DNA of 58,283 nucleotides from Fibrobacter sp. UBA4223 (GTDB lineage Bacteria; Fibrobacterota; Fibrobacteria; Fibrobacterales; Fibrobacteraceae): contig DFTB01000002.1 in assembly GCA_002382975.1 (NCBI GenBank), forward strand, positions 1 to 58,283. Reading direction: 5' to 3'. The position numbers and the translations under genes were made by a program. The notes below the pieces were generated by a model. That model was not told the origin of the DNA. It searched no databases and worked only from the letters and a program-made list of their open reading frames with translations. This document shows, in pieces, positions 40,526-49,669 of this stretch (positions are counted from its first letter, which is position 1; each line of letters opens with the position of its first letter).

Positions 40526-41880
40526 TCTTGGTACCTCATTCTTTGAGCTTCAAGAACTTCTTGGAAATCGCTTTCGGAGTATCGTACCCAGCAGCCTCCG
40601 ACGTAATCCTGCCTGTATTTTAGGTTGTACTGGCCTTCGTAGTCTCTGGCTATAGCCTGTTTGGTAGAGATGTATGTCTCGTAGGGAAGGTTCTTGGGAT
40701 TAAAAAATATTTGTTCGGCGAATTTGAACCTATGGTCGTTGTTTTCGACGCGTCTACGATATTCCGGATAAATAAAATTCCATTCATCGCTTTCTGCCTT
40801 CTCGCCATCCATATCAATGTCCACGTGCATATACTTGTCGTTAGGACCGACTGAACGGATAATCATCAGATTCGCGGTTCCCTGTCTATGAGCAATAGCA
40901 TTCTTGGCAATGGTCATTTCGTCATAGACGAACTGATCTGATTGGTCGCGGGGGTCTTCGTCGATTTCTCCGTCCCAGTCGTTGTCTTGCCCGTCTATGA
41001 TTTCTTCGTCATTGCAGCCATCGCCGTCTTCGTCAACGGACTGGCTGTATCCTGTGAAGGAAATGACTGTGGATAATTTCTTTTCATTTTCAGCAGGGGT
41101 GTCTCCAAGTTGGGTGATGCTACTCATCGCATCACAGGAGGCTCCCATTGTCACATTTTTTCCTTCTTTGGAGAGCATAGAACCAAATCCCGGCATAAGC
41201 TGGCCTGCGATAGATCCCATGGATTCGGGTTGTTTTGCACATGTGGAAAAAAATTCGTGGAGGGATTCCAAGGTTTCGGTAGATTTGTTGCCGTGCAGCC
41301 CATTGAGAATGTCTCCCAGGTTGCATTCCGCCTCGCCGGTTACGGCATTGACAGAGGCGCAGGCCGGTATGTCGGGCATAACTTTCCGCAAGACAAGCAT
41401 GGTTTTGAACAATTGTAAAATCATATAACTGTCGGAAATGTTCTTGTATCTCACCACGCCGTCGAGTTTACCCAAGGTGTCGAGCGTGATGAATACCTTC
41501 ATGAAATCAAGAATAGTGTCGATGCTGTATTGGTATTTTGCTGCTGTCCCATCGCTCATTTTTGAAATGGGCATGGAATTGCTTCCCTCGGTATTGACGT
41601 ACTTGAGGAGCTCAAAGGAGTTGATTTCCTGAAGGTTCAGTTTTGTCTTGGCAAGACCGTACCAGGCTTCGGAGTGGCTTGAGTCGGCTTCAATGGCCTT
41701 GCTGAAATAGTAGGCGGCCTCGGAGTAGTCGTTTGCCCGGAACTTTTGATACCCTTCGTACGTCAGGGCATTTGCGTCGCTGGAATCGATATTTGCTGAA
41801 CCTGTGGGATTAAACAGATTGCAACCCACAATCCCTAGAATCAGCGTAAATAAGAAACAGATTAGAAGTTTTATTTTCAT
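40522..41880 (-). CDS. TPR-containing lipoprotein with acidic Ca-binding-like repeat
   Basis: The 452-residue product has a lipoprotein signal ending LGIVGC with Cys20, then a tetratricopeptide pair (about residues 35-85: YEGYQKFRANDYSEAAYYFSKAIE and the AWYGLAKTKLN helix). A segment near residue 285 (DEDGDGCNDEEIIDGQDNDW) is Asp-rich and resembles thrombospondin type-3 or dockerin calcium loops. The rest is unrecognised. It starts the three-gene operon with the OMP and cyclase. It may act as a scaffold at the outer membrane. Confidence 0.7.
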   Translation of the reverse strand: MKIKLLICFLFTLILGIVGCNLFNPTGSANIDSSDANALTYEGYQKFRANDYSEAAYYFSKAIEADSSHSEAWYGLAKTKLNLQEINSFELLKYVNTEGSNSMPISKMSDGTAAKYQYSIDTILDFMKVFITLDTLGKLDGVVRYKNISDSYMILQLFKTMLVLRKVMPDIPACASVNAVTGEAECNLGDILNGLHGNKSTETLESLHEFFSTCAKQPESMGSIAGQLMPGFGSMLSKEGKNVTMGASCDAMSSITQLGDTPAENEKKLSTVISFTGYSQSVDEDGDGCNDEEIIDGQDNDWDGEIDEDPRDQSDQFVYDEMTIAKNAIAHRQGTANLMIIRSVGPNDKYMHVDIDMDGEKAESDEWNFIYPEYRRRVENNDHRFKFAEQIFFNPKNLPYETYISTKQAIARDYEGQYNLKYRQDYVGGCWVRYSESDFQEVLEAQRMRYQE

Positions 41881-42063
41881 AGGTCATTCTAGATGTTCTA
41901 GTCCTTTATAAAGATAACTTTCTTCTTACAAAAAAGAACATAAATCAATCCTTTTTCCGCTTTTTTGGGGCGAAAATCCGTTTTTTTGCTGTTTTTGTAG
42001 TAAAAATGCCGTTTTTTGCTAGAAAACGTGAAATCATCTGCCGAAGTAAATATATTTGGTGCC

Positions 42064-42816
42064 ATGAGTTTGTGCGAGGAATACTTCCCGACCAGGGCGT
42101 ACACCAATGCGGTGAGTAGGCTCGGACAGCTCTTGTCCAAGGAACGGGACCGCCTCGATTCCGTGGCGCAATCTCTTGGACGGAAATCTGCGGTCGGTCC
42201 AGACAACTTGGCGGAGCAGGTTCCCATGATTGTGGACTTTGCCAAAGAATACCACAGGGCTTATTCCCTCTATCTGGAGGCTGTGTTGCCCCAGCATAAG
42301 AATGGAATCAAGTGCGGGCCTTCTTGTGGGAATTGCTGCCACCATTACCCCATGTCTGTAGAGCCCTTTGAACTGGTTTACCTGTATTCAAATTTAAGGC
42401 CCCGAGATGACTTTATGTCCGTCATGGAGGAATGCCAAATGCGGGCGAAACTGTTTGAAGGTCTCTTGGGCAAGCGCTTGGCGGAGTCTGATTCCGAGGA
42501 TGATGCCGAAGATAGGGCCCTCCATGATTATTTTTTCCAATGGAAGTCATGCCCATTCTCCTCGCCCCAAGGGGATTGCAGAATATACCCCTTGCGTCCG
42601 GTGTCGTGCCGCATGTACTTTAGCGAGACTCACCCGAAATACTGCGTGCCGGAATATTTGCAGACCGAAAAGAACGAAAGCTTTGTGGTGTATATGCCAG
42701 ACCATATCGAAGAGGCTCTGGGTGGCATTTCGGAACATTATGCAGACTTGGAATTGCCAGAAAGTTACTTCGGCGGGCTCCTGTCCATGAACCTTTATGA
42801 GGGTGTTTTCTCGTGA
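42064..42816 (+). CDS. YkgJ-type cysteine-cluster protein
   Basis: The 250-residue product has the CxxCxxC-type zinc or iron-sulfur cluster of YkgJ/CxxCxxCC proteins: CGPSCGNCC near residue 83, then CPFS, CRIYPLRPVSCRMYF near 170-190. YkgJ-family members may bind a metal; their substrate is not known. The start is uncertain: a TTG at 42016 gives a longer N-terminus, while ATG 42064 (MSLCEEYF) is chosen as the first standard start. It overlaps the next gene's reading frame (TGATG). The neighbour is a SprT-like metallopeptidase. Confidence 0.78.
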   Translation: MSLCEEYFPTRAYTNAVSRLGQLLSKERDRLDSVAQSLGRKSAVGPDNLAEQVPMIVDFAKEYHRAYSLYLEAVLPQHKNGIKCGPSCGNCCHHYPMSVEPFELVYLYSNLRPRDDFMSVMEECQMRAKLFEGLLGKRLAESDSEDDAEDRALHDYFFQWKSCPFSSPQGDCRIYPLRPVSCRMYFSETHPKYCVPEYLQTEKNESFVVYMPDHIEEALGGISEHYADLELPESYFGGLLSMNLYEGVFS

Positions 42817-42830
42817 TGGGGGAGGGACAG

Positions 42831-43625
42831 ATGGATTTGTTCGGCCAGCTGGACCTTTTCGGTTCGGCGGCGTCCCAGGTCTATGAACCTGCGGTCAAAA
42901 AAGTTTCGGCGGAAAGTTCCGAAAACGGTCTGGTGACCTTCAAGTACAATCCCCGCATGAAAAAAAGCATCCGCTGTGTTGGAGGCTTCTTGTTCGGCCA
43001 TCCGGAGGTGCTCTTGCCGGGGTATATGAAGGCTCCGGAATTTGCCCAGGCTCGAGAAATTGCTGCCGAATGGGCGGAACACGCCATCCGTCGAAAGACC
43101 CAGAAGAACAAGCTTGCCATTAAAGAACTGGTGAACCGCTTTTGGGCGGTGGTGGACCAGGTGCTGGCGGACAAGGGGGAAAAGACCTTGGAGTCCCGCA
43201 GCAGAATCCCGCCCATACGTCCCAAGGGAACCTATCACGACTTGAACCAGGTGCTTGCTGCGGTCAATGATACTTATTTCAACGGCGAACTGACCTGCCG
43301 GATTACCTGGAGCAACCGGGTGGGGGGCTTAAGTTTCCACTCTATGCGCAAGGACCCTCTGACGGGTGAAGATTTTCACCTGATAAGCATCAGCAAGGGT
43401 TACGATGCCAAGAACTGCCCGTTTTACGCCGTTGCGGGGGTTGTCTATCACGAGTGCCTCCATGTGGTGATTCCTGTGGAGGAGCGCAATGGCCGCCGGG
43501 TGGTTCACGGTCGGCAGTTCCGTCAGCGTGAAAAGCGCTATATCTATTTTGACGAGTGGATAAAGTGGCATAAGGAGGTTCTGCCCAGGAACATCCGTGC
43601 CATGCGCAGGGGGAAAGAGTTGTGA
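42831..43625 (+). CDS. SprT-like metallopeptidase
   Basis: The 264-residue product has a zincin HExxH motif (YHECLHVVIP, near residue 208), followed by VVHGRQFRQRE with a third histidine. This arrangement is like SprT/WLM-type proteins that cut DNA-protein crosslinks. The region YFNGELTCRITWSNR is the SprT N-terminal signature. Start ATG 42831 with a GGGAGGG site 4 bp upstream; an ATG at 42816 is also in frame. It is coupled to the preceding cysteine-cluster gene. Confidence 0.8.
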   Translation: MDLFGQLDLFGSAASQVYEPAVKKVSAESSENGLVTFKYNPRMKKSIRCVGGFLFGHPEVLLPGYMKAPEFAQAREIAAEWAEHAIRRKTQKNKLAIKELVNRFWAVVDQVLADKGEKTLESRSRIPPIRPKGTYHDLNQVLAAVNDTYFNGELTCRITWSNRVGGLSFHSMRKDPLTGEDFHLISISKGYDAKNCPFYAVAGVVYHECLHVVIPVEERNGRRVVHGRQFRQREKRYIYFDEWIKWHKEVLPRNIRAMRRGKEL

Positions 43626-43682
43626 GTTACGAGTTTTGAGTAATGAGTTGTGAGTTCTTATAGTCGCGCCCTTGGCGCCAAA
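43624..43682. repeat. TGAGTTG tract with GGCGCC core, copy 3
   Basis: GAGTTACGAGTTTTGAGTAA-type units precede a core at 43657-43682 (CTTATAGTCGCGCCCTTGGC then GCCAAA), in the same orientation as copy 1. It starts at the SprT-like stop. Confidence 0.8.
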
Positions 43683-43750
43683 CCAGGCCCAAGTCTTGAT
43701 AAAAGCTTCAAAAACTAGATGAAAAGCTATTTGAAAAAAAGAGGAATAAA

Positions 43751-44869
43751 ATGACTGATCCAAGAATTGCAAAACTTGCAGAGAATCTAATCAACAATGC
43801 CATCGGTCTTAAGGCGGGGGAGAACATCCTCATTGAGACCACGGACACTCCGGACGAAGTCTCTACGGAACTGGTGAAAGCCGTTGCCAAAGTAGGCGGC
43901 AACGCCTTTGTGCACAACTACCGCGGGCGAGTCCGTCGCGAAATGATCAAGTCCGCTACCGAAGAACAGATGAAACTCCAGGCGGAGCTAGCCTTGGCCG
44001 AGATGCAGAAAATGCAGGCCTATATCGCCATCCGCGGGGCCGACAACGCTCTGGAAAACTGCGATATCGACAGCGCCAAAATGCTCAGTTACCGCAAGAT
44101 TACGGACCCCGTGCTAAATTACCGTGTGGATAAGACCCGCTGGTGCGTGCTCCGCTGGCCGAACCCTTCCATGGCCCAGGGCGCCAAGATGAGTACGGAA
44201 GCTTTTGAGGACTTCTACTTTGAAGCCTGCCTGGCCGACTACCCGAAGATGGCCAAGGCCGCCCAGAACTTGGTGGACCTCATGAACCGCACCGACAAGG
44301 TGCGCCTTGTGGCCAAGGGCACGGACTTGACGTTTAGCATCAAGAACATTCCGGCTATTCCCTGCTGCGGTAACATGAATATCCCCGATGGCGAAGTCTA
44401 TACCGCGCCGGTCCGTAACAGCGTGAACGGAGTCATTCAGTACAATACGCCCACTCTTTACGACGGCAAGTATTTCAGCAACATCCGCCTGGAATTCAAG
44501 GATGGCAAGATTGTGAACGCCACATGTGAATCCGGTGACAATGTGGCCATGAACGCCCTGTTCGATACCGACGAGGGCGCCCGCTACGTGGGCGAGTTTG
44601 CGGTCGGGTTCAACCCGTTTGTGAACGCGCCCATGTGTGACATCCTCTTCGACGAAAAGATTGCGGGTTCCATCCACTTTACGCCAGGCCGCTGCTACGA
44701 AGAAGCGCCTAACGGGAACGTCAGTTCTATCCATTGGGACCTGGTGTTGATTATGCGTCCGGAATACGGCGGTGGTGAAATCTGGTTCGACGACAAGCTC
44801 ATCCGCAAGGACGGCCTCTTCGTTGTGGACGAACTCAAGTGCCTGAACCCGGACCAACTGGGAAAATGA
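43751..44869 (+). CDS. Aminopeptidase of the M29 type
   Basis: The 372-residue product belongs to peptidase family M29 (thermophilic aminopeptidases AmpS/PepS). It has the N-terminal substrate domain (GLKAGENILIETTDTPDEV) and the metal region with NIPDGEVYTAP near 215, TFE-like GEFAVGFNP near 285, and HFTPGRCYEEAPNGNVSSIHWD with histidines and Asp near 315-330. Peptides would be cut from the N-terminus in the cytoplasm. The start has a GAGGAA site. A bidirectional hairpin follows. The family call is based on motif order; substrate is unknown. Confidence 0.85.
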   Translation: MTDPRIAKLAENLINNAIGLKAGENILIETTDTPDEVSTELVKAVAKVGGNAFVHNYRGRVRREMIKSATEEQMKLQAELALAEMQKMQAYIAIRGADNALENCDIDSAKMLSYRKITDPVLNYRVDKTRWCVLRWPNPSMAQGAKMSTEAFEDFYFEACLADYPKMAKAAQNLVDLMNRTDKVRLVAKGTDLTFSIKNIPAIPCCGNMNIPDGEVYTAPVRNSVNGVIQYNTPTLYDGKYFSNIRLEFKDGKIVNATCESGDNVAMNALFDTDEGARYVGEFAVGFNPFVNAPMCDILFDEKIAGSIHFTPGRCYEEAPNGNVSSIHWDLVLIMRPEYGGGEIWFDDKLIRKDGLFVVDELKCLNPDQLGK

Positions 44870-44888
44870 CGCTTTGCGTCATCCTGAG

Positions 44889-44916
44889 AAAAAAGCCGTC
44901 CTTTTCGGGACGGCTT
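44889..44916 (-). terminator. Terminator of asd, usable on both strands
   Basis: AAGCCGTCC and GGACGGCTT (44893-44901, 44908-44916) form a stem with AAAAAA on its left, giving a T-run on the minus strand. It lies 52 bp past the asd stop. Confidence 0.8.
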
Positions 44917-44967
44917 CTTGATGCTTGAAAAAGAAGATCCCCGCCTTCGCGGGGATGACACCCGGGA

Positions 44968-45990
44968 TTACACACCCTTGGCCAAGATCTCGCCGATCTG
45001 CACGGCGTTGAGGGCTGCGCCCTTGCGGATCTGGTCACCGGTGAGCCACAGCGTGTTGCTGTTGTCGTCGGCGAGGTCCTTGCGGATACGGCCAACGAAC
45101 ACGTTGTCCTTGCCGGCGCTTTCCAGCGGCATGGGGTAGACGTAGTTCTGCGGATCGTCCTTGAGGGTCACGCCCGGGGCGTTCTTCAAAGCGTTGCGGA
45201 TTTCTTCCACAGAGACCGGACGTTCCGTTTCGAACCACACGGATTCGGAGTGGGAGCGCAGCGAGCTCACGCGCACGCAGGTAGCGCTGGTACGCACATC
45301 GGAGTGCATAATCTTGCGCGTTTCGTTGAACATCTTCATTTCTTCCTTCGTGTAGTCATTTTCCGTCATCTTGTCGATCTGCGGAATCACGTTGTAGGCG
45401 AGCTGGAAGGGGAACTTCGCGATGTGGGTGGTGGTGCCCGTCTCGATGATGTCCTTGTACTGTTGCTTCAGTTCTTCCATGGCGATGGCGCCTGCGCCGC
45501 TGGCACTCTGGTAAGAGGAAATGTGAATCTTCTTGATGTGGGAAATCTTCTCGATGGGGTTCAGCACCACGACCATCATGATGGTCGTGCAGTTCGGGTT
45601 GGCGATAATGCCCTTGCCACCGTTTTCAGCCTTGTAGAGCTTGATGTCTTCGGGGTTCACTTCGGGCACGACCAGCGGGACCTTCGGGTCCATGCGGAAG
45701 AAGCTGGTGTTATCGACCACCACGGCACCGTTTTCCACGGCGATGGGGGCGAATTCCTGGGAAATCGCTGCACCGGCGGAGCTGAGCACCAGGTCGATAC
45801 CCTTGAAAGAATCCTTGTTCAGGACTTCGCACTTGAGGGTTTCGCCCTTGAACTTGAATTCCTTGCCTGCGCTACGTTCGGAGGCGAGGAGCTTGAGGCT
45901 CTGCAGCGGGAAGTTGCGTTCCTCGAGGATGGAGAGGATTTCCTGGCCGACGGCGCCGGTGGCACCCATAATGGCTACGTTGCGAATCAT
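44968..45990 (-). CDS. asd: Aspartate-semialdehyde dehydrogenase
   Basis: Asd reduces aspartyl phosphate to aspartate semialdehyde, the branch point to lysine, diaminopimelate, methionine and threonine. The 340-residue product has the NADP motif GATGAVGQE at residues 9-17, the catalytic Cys134 in ANPNCTTIMM, and the later SSYQSASGAG segment. It lies 9 bp after the membrane-protein gene, in a likely operon with ssb. Confidence 0.95.
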   Translation of the reverse strand: MIRNVAIMGATGAVGQEILSILEERNFPLQSLKLLASERSAGKEFKFKGETLKCEVLNKDSFKGIDLVLSSAGAAISQEFAPIAVENGAVVVDNTSFFRMDPKVPLVVPEVNPEDIKLYKAENGGKGIIANPNCTTIMMVVVLNPIEKISHIKKIHISSYQSASGAGAIAMEELKQQYKDIIETGTTTHIAKFPFQLAYNVIPQIDKMTENDYTKEEMKMFNETRKIMHSDVRTSATCVRVSSLRSHSESVWFETERPVSVEEIRNALKNAPGVTLKDDPQNYVYPMPLESAGKDNVFVGRIRKDLADDNSNTLWLTGDQIRKGAALNAVQIGEILAKGV

Positions 45991-45999
45991 AATTAACCT

Positions 46000-46983
46000 T
46001 TAGTTTTCTTCTGGTTGTTCTTTGTAGTTTGTAAGGAGTCCCTGGATGGCCGCGATAAAGCGGTCCAGGAAAATCTTGGATTGACCCAGCTGTTCCTTCG
46101 CCTGCTGCAGTTGAGCTTTCTGGTCAGCTGCGTTTTCTTGAAGGGTGTAGGTATAGAGGGAATAGGCCGCAAGACGCAGGCTTTCGGTGGCCTGAATCAG
46201 CTCGGCATGGGCTTCGCTGGATTCGTGGGGGTGGAATAGCCCCAAGGCCTTCTTGTTGATGGCCATGGCATTGTTGCTGATGGCGAGGGCCTTGCGGCTC
46301 CACTCTTCGCGGTCTGCTTCCGAAATATTTGGCGGCAGCTTGCCAAAGCCGTTGATGGCGGATTCCATCTCTTGCATGCGCTTCATGACGGTGCGGGATT
46401 CGTCCATGTAGCTTTCCAGTCGGGCCTTTGCGCCCTCGGAAAGGGTGGCTGGCCTTGCAGGCCGTTGACCCTGCACGTTTTCGCCTGTTGCGCCAGAGTT
46501 CCTGATCTGGGTTCCGGTCACCTTGCTTTTTGTAGCCTTGGTCGGAGTCCCATTCTGGAACGAGGTGATGTAGTCTTGGTACATGGCGTTCTGGGCGGCA
46601 ATGTCAGCGGCGGAATACTGGGAGGTAATGACCAATGTGGGCCTGTCCCAGTAAGAAATCCCGACAATTCCTGCAAGCATTAGCACGGCAAAAAGGATGT
46701 TTGCCACCTTTGCCGGAGTCTCGTCGCTCTTGATTACGTAGAGAATCGCAAAAAAGAACAGGCTCCCGAAGGCAAGCAGAAGCCCGCCGTCGTTGTTGTA
46801 GGCAATGAAGGAGTTCTTGGTAAAGTAGAACAGGCAGTCCAGGACAACGACGATGAGGGACAAGAACGCCCCCGCCAGTTTCTGGCTGCGGTATTCCGAG
46901 GCTGCCGTCTGCAATATGGTAATGAACGTGACTCCCAGGGGGAGCACGTACATCAGGGCAATTTCAGCTACGTCCGAGTTCAT
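46000..46983 (-). CDS. Membrane protein with coiled-coil domain
   Basis: The 327-residue product has four predicted membrane helices in the first 115 residues (VLPLGVTFITIL, LAGAFLSLIVVVLDCLFYF, LLLAFGSLFFFAILYVI, NILFAVLMLAGIVGI), then an unstructured link (about 140-180) and a long helical C-terminus (185-320) with coiled-coil character. No family is recognised. It sits between ssb and asd with gaps of only 3 and 9 bp, so it is cotranscribed. Confidence 0.65.
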   Translation of the reverse strand: MNSDVAEIALMYVLPLGVTFITILQTAASEYRSQKLAGAFLSLIVVVLDCLFYFTKNSFIAYNNDGGLLLAFGSLFFFAILYVIKSDETPAKVANILFAVLMLAGIVGISYWDRPTLVITSQYSAADIAAQNAMYQDYITSFQNGTPTKATKSKVTGTQIRNSGATGENVQGQRPARPATLSEGAKARLESYMDESRTVMKRMQEMESAINGFGKLPPNISEADREEWSRKALAISNNAMAINKKALGLFHPHESSEAHAELIQATESLRLAAYSLYTYTLQENAADQKAQLQQAKEQLGQSKIFLDRFIAAIQGLLTNYKEQPEEN

Positions 46984-46986
46984 GGG

Positions 46987-47460
46987 CTAGAAGGGAAGGT
47001 CAGAGCCGTCGTCTTCGGGCATGGGCGCGTCGTATGCCGGAGCGCCACCCTGAGGCTGGCTGTAGTTGTTGGAGCTACCCTGGTAGGAGTTGCCGCCCTG
47101 GTAAGAGGGAGAACCGCCCTGAGTGCGGGGGCCCAGCAGCTGGAAGGTGTCCATGTTGACTTCGGTAGCGTAACGCTTCTGTCCGTTCTGGTCGGTCCAG
47201 CTGCGGTTGGTAAGGGTACCCTCTACGTAGAGGCTCATGCCCTTGTGCACGCCAAGCTGCTCGATAATGTCGGCAGTTTTACCCCAACCCACAATGTTGT
47301 GCCAGTCGGTCTGTTCTTTCTGCTCGCCGTTGTTGTCGCGGTAACGACGGCTGGTGGCGAGGGAGAAGGAGACGCGCTTGCGTCCACCGGTCTGGCTCAT
47401 GCGGAATTCAGGGTCCTTACCAATATTGCCAATGAGCATCACTTTGTTCAAATAAGCCAT
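46987..47460 (-). CDS. ssb: Single-stranded DNA-binding protein
   Basis: SSB coats single-stranded DNA in replication and repair. The 157-residue product has the OB-fold start MAYLNKVMLIGNIGKDPEFR, the DWHNIVGWGKTADI motif, a Gly/Ser/Gln-rich linker (SYQGGNSYQGSSNNYSQP) and the acidic C-terminal tip EDDGSDLPF, which recruits partner proteins. It is the first gene of ssb-membrane protein-asd. An AT-rich leader lies upstream. Confidence 0.96.
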   Translation of the reverse strand: MAYLNKVMLIGNIGKDPEFRMSQTGGRKRVSFSLATSRRYRDNNGEQKEQTDWHNIVGWGKTADIIEQLGVHKGMSLYVEGTLTNRSWTDQNGQKRYATEVNMDTFQLLGPRTQGGSPSYQGGNSYQGSSNNYSQPQGGAPAYDAPMPEDDGSDLPF

Positions 47461-47599
47461 AATTTATCCTTTGCTTTTTTTTGTTCACGGGGGAAAAATA
47501 AAAAAATACGCTTGTCATTTTTGTCATTTTTTAGGGAAATATTCCCCTCTGGGGTAAAAATTTCTTAAACCCGGCTTTAGAAAGCCCTTTCTTGAAATG

Positions 47600-47823
47600 G
47601 CCGCCCATTCCCTAACTCTTAATTCTTAACTTTTAACACATCTTGTAAACCCACACCTCATAACATGGAGTTATCAGTCGTCAGTTTTCAGTCCTCAGTA
47701 TATAATTTGGCGCCAAAGGCGCGACTATAAGAACTCACAACTCACAACTCATTACTAATCTCACTCCCCACACCTCACACACCACAATCCTAACCCCTAG
47801 ATCCTAAATCCTAACCCCTATCA
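47600..47823. repeat. Heptamer tracts with GGCGCC core, copy 4
   Basis: The 364-bp gap between ssb and the NamZ-like gene holds no gene. It has TAACTCTTAATTCTTAAC units (47610-47635), TCAGTCG/TCAGTTT units, a core at 47699-47731 (TATAATTTGGCGCCAAAGGC then GCGACTATAAG), ACTCACAACTCACAACTCAT units, and CCTAACCCCTAGATCCTAAA-type units up to the start codon. Confidence 0.82.
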
Positions 47824-47824
47824 T

Positions 47825-48922
47825 ATGGTCTCTCTCGCACTCTCCCGTTTCGAAAAAACTTTCCCCGCAAACCTCAAGGGCAAGCGCCTCGGCGCAGTCC
47901 TCCACCCGGCATCAGTCCTCCCGGACCTGCACTACACTCTCGATCTTCTCAAGGAATACGACGGCAAGCTATTCAAGCTTTCGGCACTCTTTGGCCCGCA
48001 GCATGGCATCAAGGGCCACACCCAGGACAACATGATCGAGTGGGAGGGCTACACCGACCCCGAACTGGGTATTCCCGTCTATAGCCTGTACGGCGAACAC
48101 CGGGAACCCACCCCCGAGATGCTCAGCCACGTGGACATGATGCTTGTAGACCTGCAGGACGTTGGCGCCCGCTACTACACGTTCATTTGGACGCTGTTCC
48201 TTTGTATGAAAGCCTGCGAGAAGGCCGGAATCCCCGTGATTGTGGTGGACCGCCCGAACCCCATCAACTGCATTGACGAAGAAGGCCCTGTGCTTGACCT
48301 GAATTACACCAGTTTCGTGGGCCTCCACAGCATCCGCACCCGCCACGCGAAGACCATCGGCGAACTGGCGGTGCAGTTTAAGGAAGAACGCTTCCCCAAG
48401 TGCGAACTCTACGTGCTGGGCATGGAAGGCTACGATAAGAAGATGTGGTACGACCAGACGGGGCTCCCCTGGATTTTACCGAGCCCGAACATGCCTACGC
48501 TCGATACCGCAATCGTTTACCCCGGCATGTGCCTTTTCGAGGCGACCAACGTGAGCGAAGGCCGCGGTACTACGCGCCCGTTCGAGATTTTCGGTGCGCC
48601 GTTTATCGATGCGGTCAAACTTTGCAAGTACATGAACGGATTGAAATTGCCCGGCGTGTATTTCCGTGAGAACTACTTCCAGCCCACGTTCCACAAGGGT
48701 GCGGGCCAGATTTGCGGGGGCGCGCAGATACACGTGCTCGACCGCGACAAGTTCCGCAGTTTCAACATGGCGGTAAAGCTTTTGCAGTACATCTTCAACG
48801 AGTACCCGAAGGATTTCGCCTGGAAACAACCGCCCTACGAATACGAATTCAAGAAGTTGCCCATCGACATCCTGCTTGGCAACGGCACGTTTAGAAAGGA
48901 ATTTATTGAAAGCGCGGTTTAA
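47825..48922 (+). CDS. namZ: DUF1343/NamZ-like exo-N-acetylmuramidase
   Basis: DUF1343 proteins (NamZ, GH171) release N-acetylmuramic acid from the ends of peptidoglycan fragments in cell-wall recycling. The 365-residue product has the family's ALFGPQHGIKGHTQD near residue 55, PVYSLYGEHREPT, MLVDLQDVGARYYTF near 105, DRPNPIN near 140 and NVSEGRGTTRPFEIFGAPFID near 245. The last of these holds residues of the known active-site region. No signal peptide is visible, unlike some exported homologues, so a cytoplasmic role is possible. Start ATG at 47825 lies at the end of the repeat tract. Confidence 0.85.
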   Translation: MVSLALSRFEKTFPANLKGKRLGAVLHPASVLPDLHYTLDLLKEYDGKLFKLSALFGPQHGIKGHTQDNMIEWEGYTDPELGIPVYSLYGEHREPTPEMLSHVDMMLVDLQDVGARYYTFIWTLFLCMKACEKAGIPVIVVDRPNPINCIDEEGPVLDLNYTSFVGLHSIRTRHAKTIGELAVQFKEERFPKCELYVLGMEGYDKKMWYDQTGLPWILPSPNMPTLDTAIVYPGMCLFEATNVSEGRGTTRPFEIFGAPFIDAVKLCKYMNGLKLPGVYFRENYFQPTFHKGAGQICGGAQIHVLDRDKFRSFNMAVKLLQYIFNEYPKDFAWKQPPYEYEFKKLPIDILLGNGTFRKEFIESAV

Positions 48923-48949
48923 AAATGTCATCGCGAGAATGAAATTAAC

Positions 48950-49046
48950 ATTGTCATCCTGAGCGGAGGCGTGAAACGCCGAAGTCGAAGGATCTTAAAG
49001 AAAAGAGATTCTTCGCCTCCACTTCGTTCCGCTCAGAATGACTCAA
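48950..49046. repeat. REP-like palindrome, second intergenic copy
   Basis: TTGTCATCCTGAGCGGA (from 48951) and TCCGCTCAGAATGACTCAA (to 49046) are imperfect inverted arms, with GAAGTCGAAGGATC and AGATTCTTCGCC inside. Same family as 36806-36900. Confidence 0.85.
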
Positions 49047-49069
49047 TCGGTTTTAACCAAGGAGACACA

Positions 49070-49669
49070 ATGACCGAACAGAAAAATGGAAAGTTTGAAA
49101 TGCCCGCCCTCCCGTATGCCGCGGCGGACCTGGCCCCGGCCCTCAGCGCCGAAACCATCGAGTTCCACTACGGAAAGCACCTGCAGACCTACCTGAACAA
49201 CCTGAACGCGGCGCTTCCGGGCAGTGCCTTCGAAGGCAAGTCCCTCGAAGACATCGTGAAAACGGCTGAAGGCGGCGTTTTCAACAACGCGGGCCAGTTC
49301 CTGAACCACTCCATGTACTTCTTACAGTTTGCCGCCCCGAAGGCCGGCAACGCCCCGACCGGCAAAATCGCCGACGCCATCGCCCGGGACTTCGGCTCCT
49401 TCGAAAAGTTCCAGGAAGAATTCCAGGCGAAAGGTGCCGGCCTCTTCGGTTCTGGCTGGGTCTGGCTCTCCGCCGATGCAAGCGGCAAGCTCGTGATTAC
49501 GCAAGAAGGCAACGCCCAGAACCCGCTCACCAAGGGTCTCAAGCCGTTGCTGACCTTCGACGTGTGGGAACACGCCTACTACATCGACTATCGCAACCGC
49601 CGTCCGGACTACCTGAAGGCGCTCTGGAGTATCGTCAACTGGGAAGTCGTCAACAAGCGCCTGGGGTAA
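49070..49669 (+). CDS. sodB: Superoxide dismutase (Fe/Mn family)
   Basis: SOD converts superoxide to peroxide and oxygen. The 199-residue product has metal ligands His33 (FHYGKHLQTY), His80 (NHSMYF), Asp164 and His168 (DVWEHAYYIDY). The start is ATG 49070 with AAGGAG upstream; the longer frame comes from the REP-like repeat. The sequence does not clearly separate Fe from Mn use. It suggests some defence against oxygen in a mainly anaerobic cell. Its stop codon abuts the convergent lipoprotein stop with no base between. Confidence 0.93.
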   Translation: MTEQKNGKFEMPALPYAAADLAPALSAETIEFHYGKHLQTYLNNLNAALPGSAFEGKSLEDIVKTAEGGVFNNAGQFLNHSMYFLQFAAPKAGNAPTGKIADAIARDFGSFEKFQEEFQAKGAGLFGSGWVWLSADASGKLVITQEGNAQNPLTKGLKPLLTFDVWEHAYYIDYRNRRPDYLKALWSIVNWEVVNKRLG

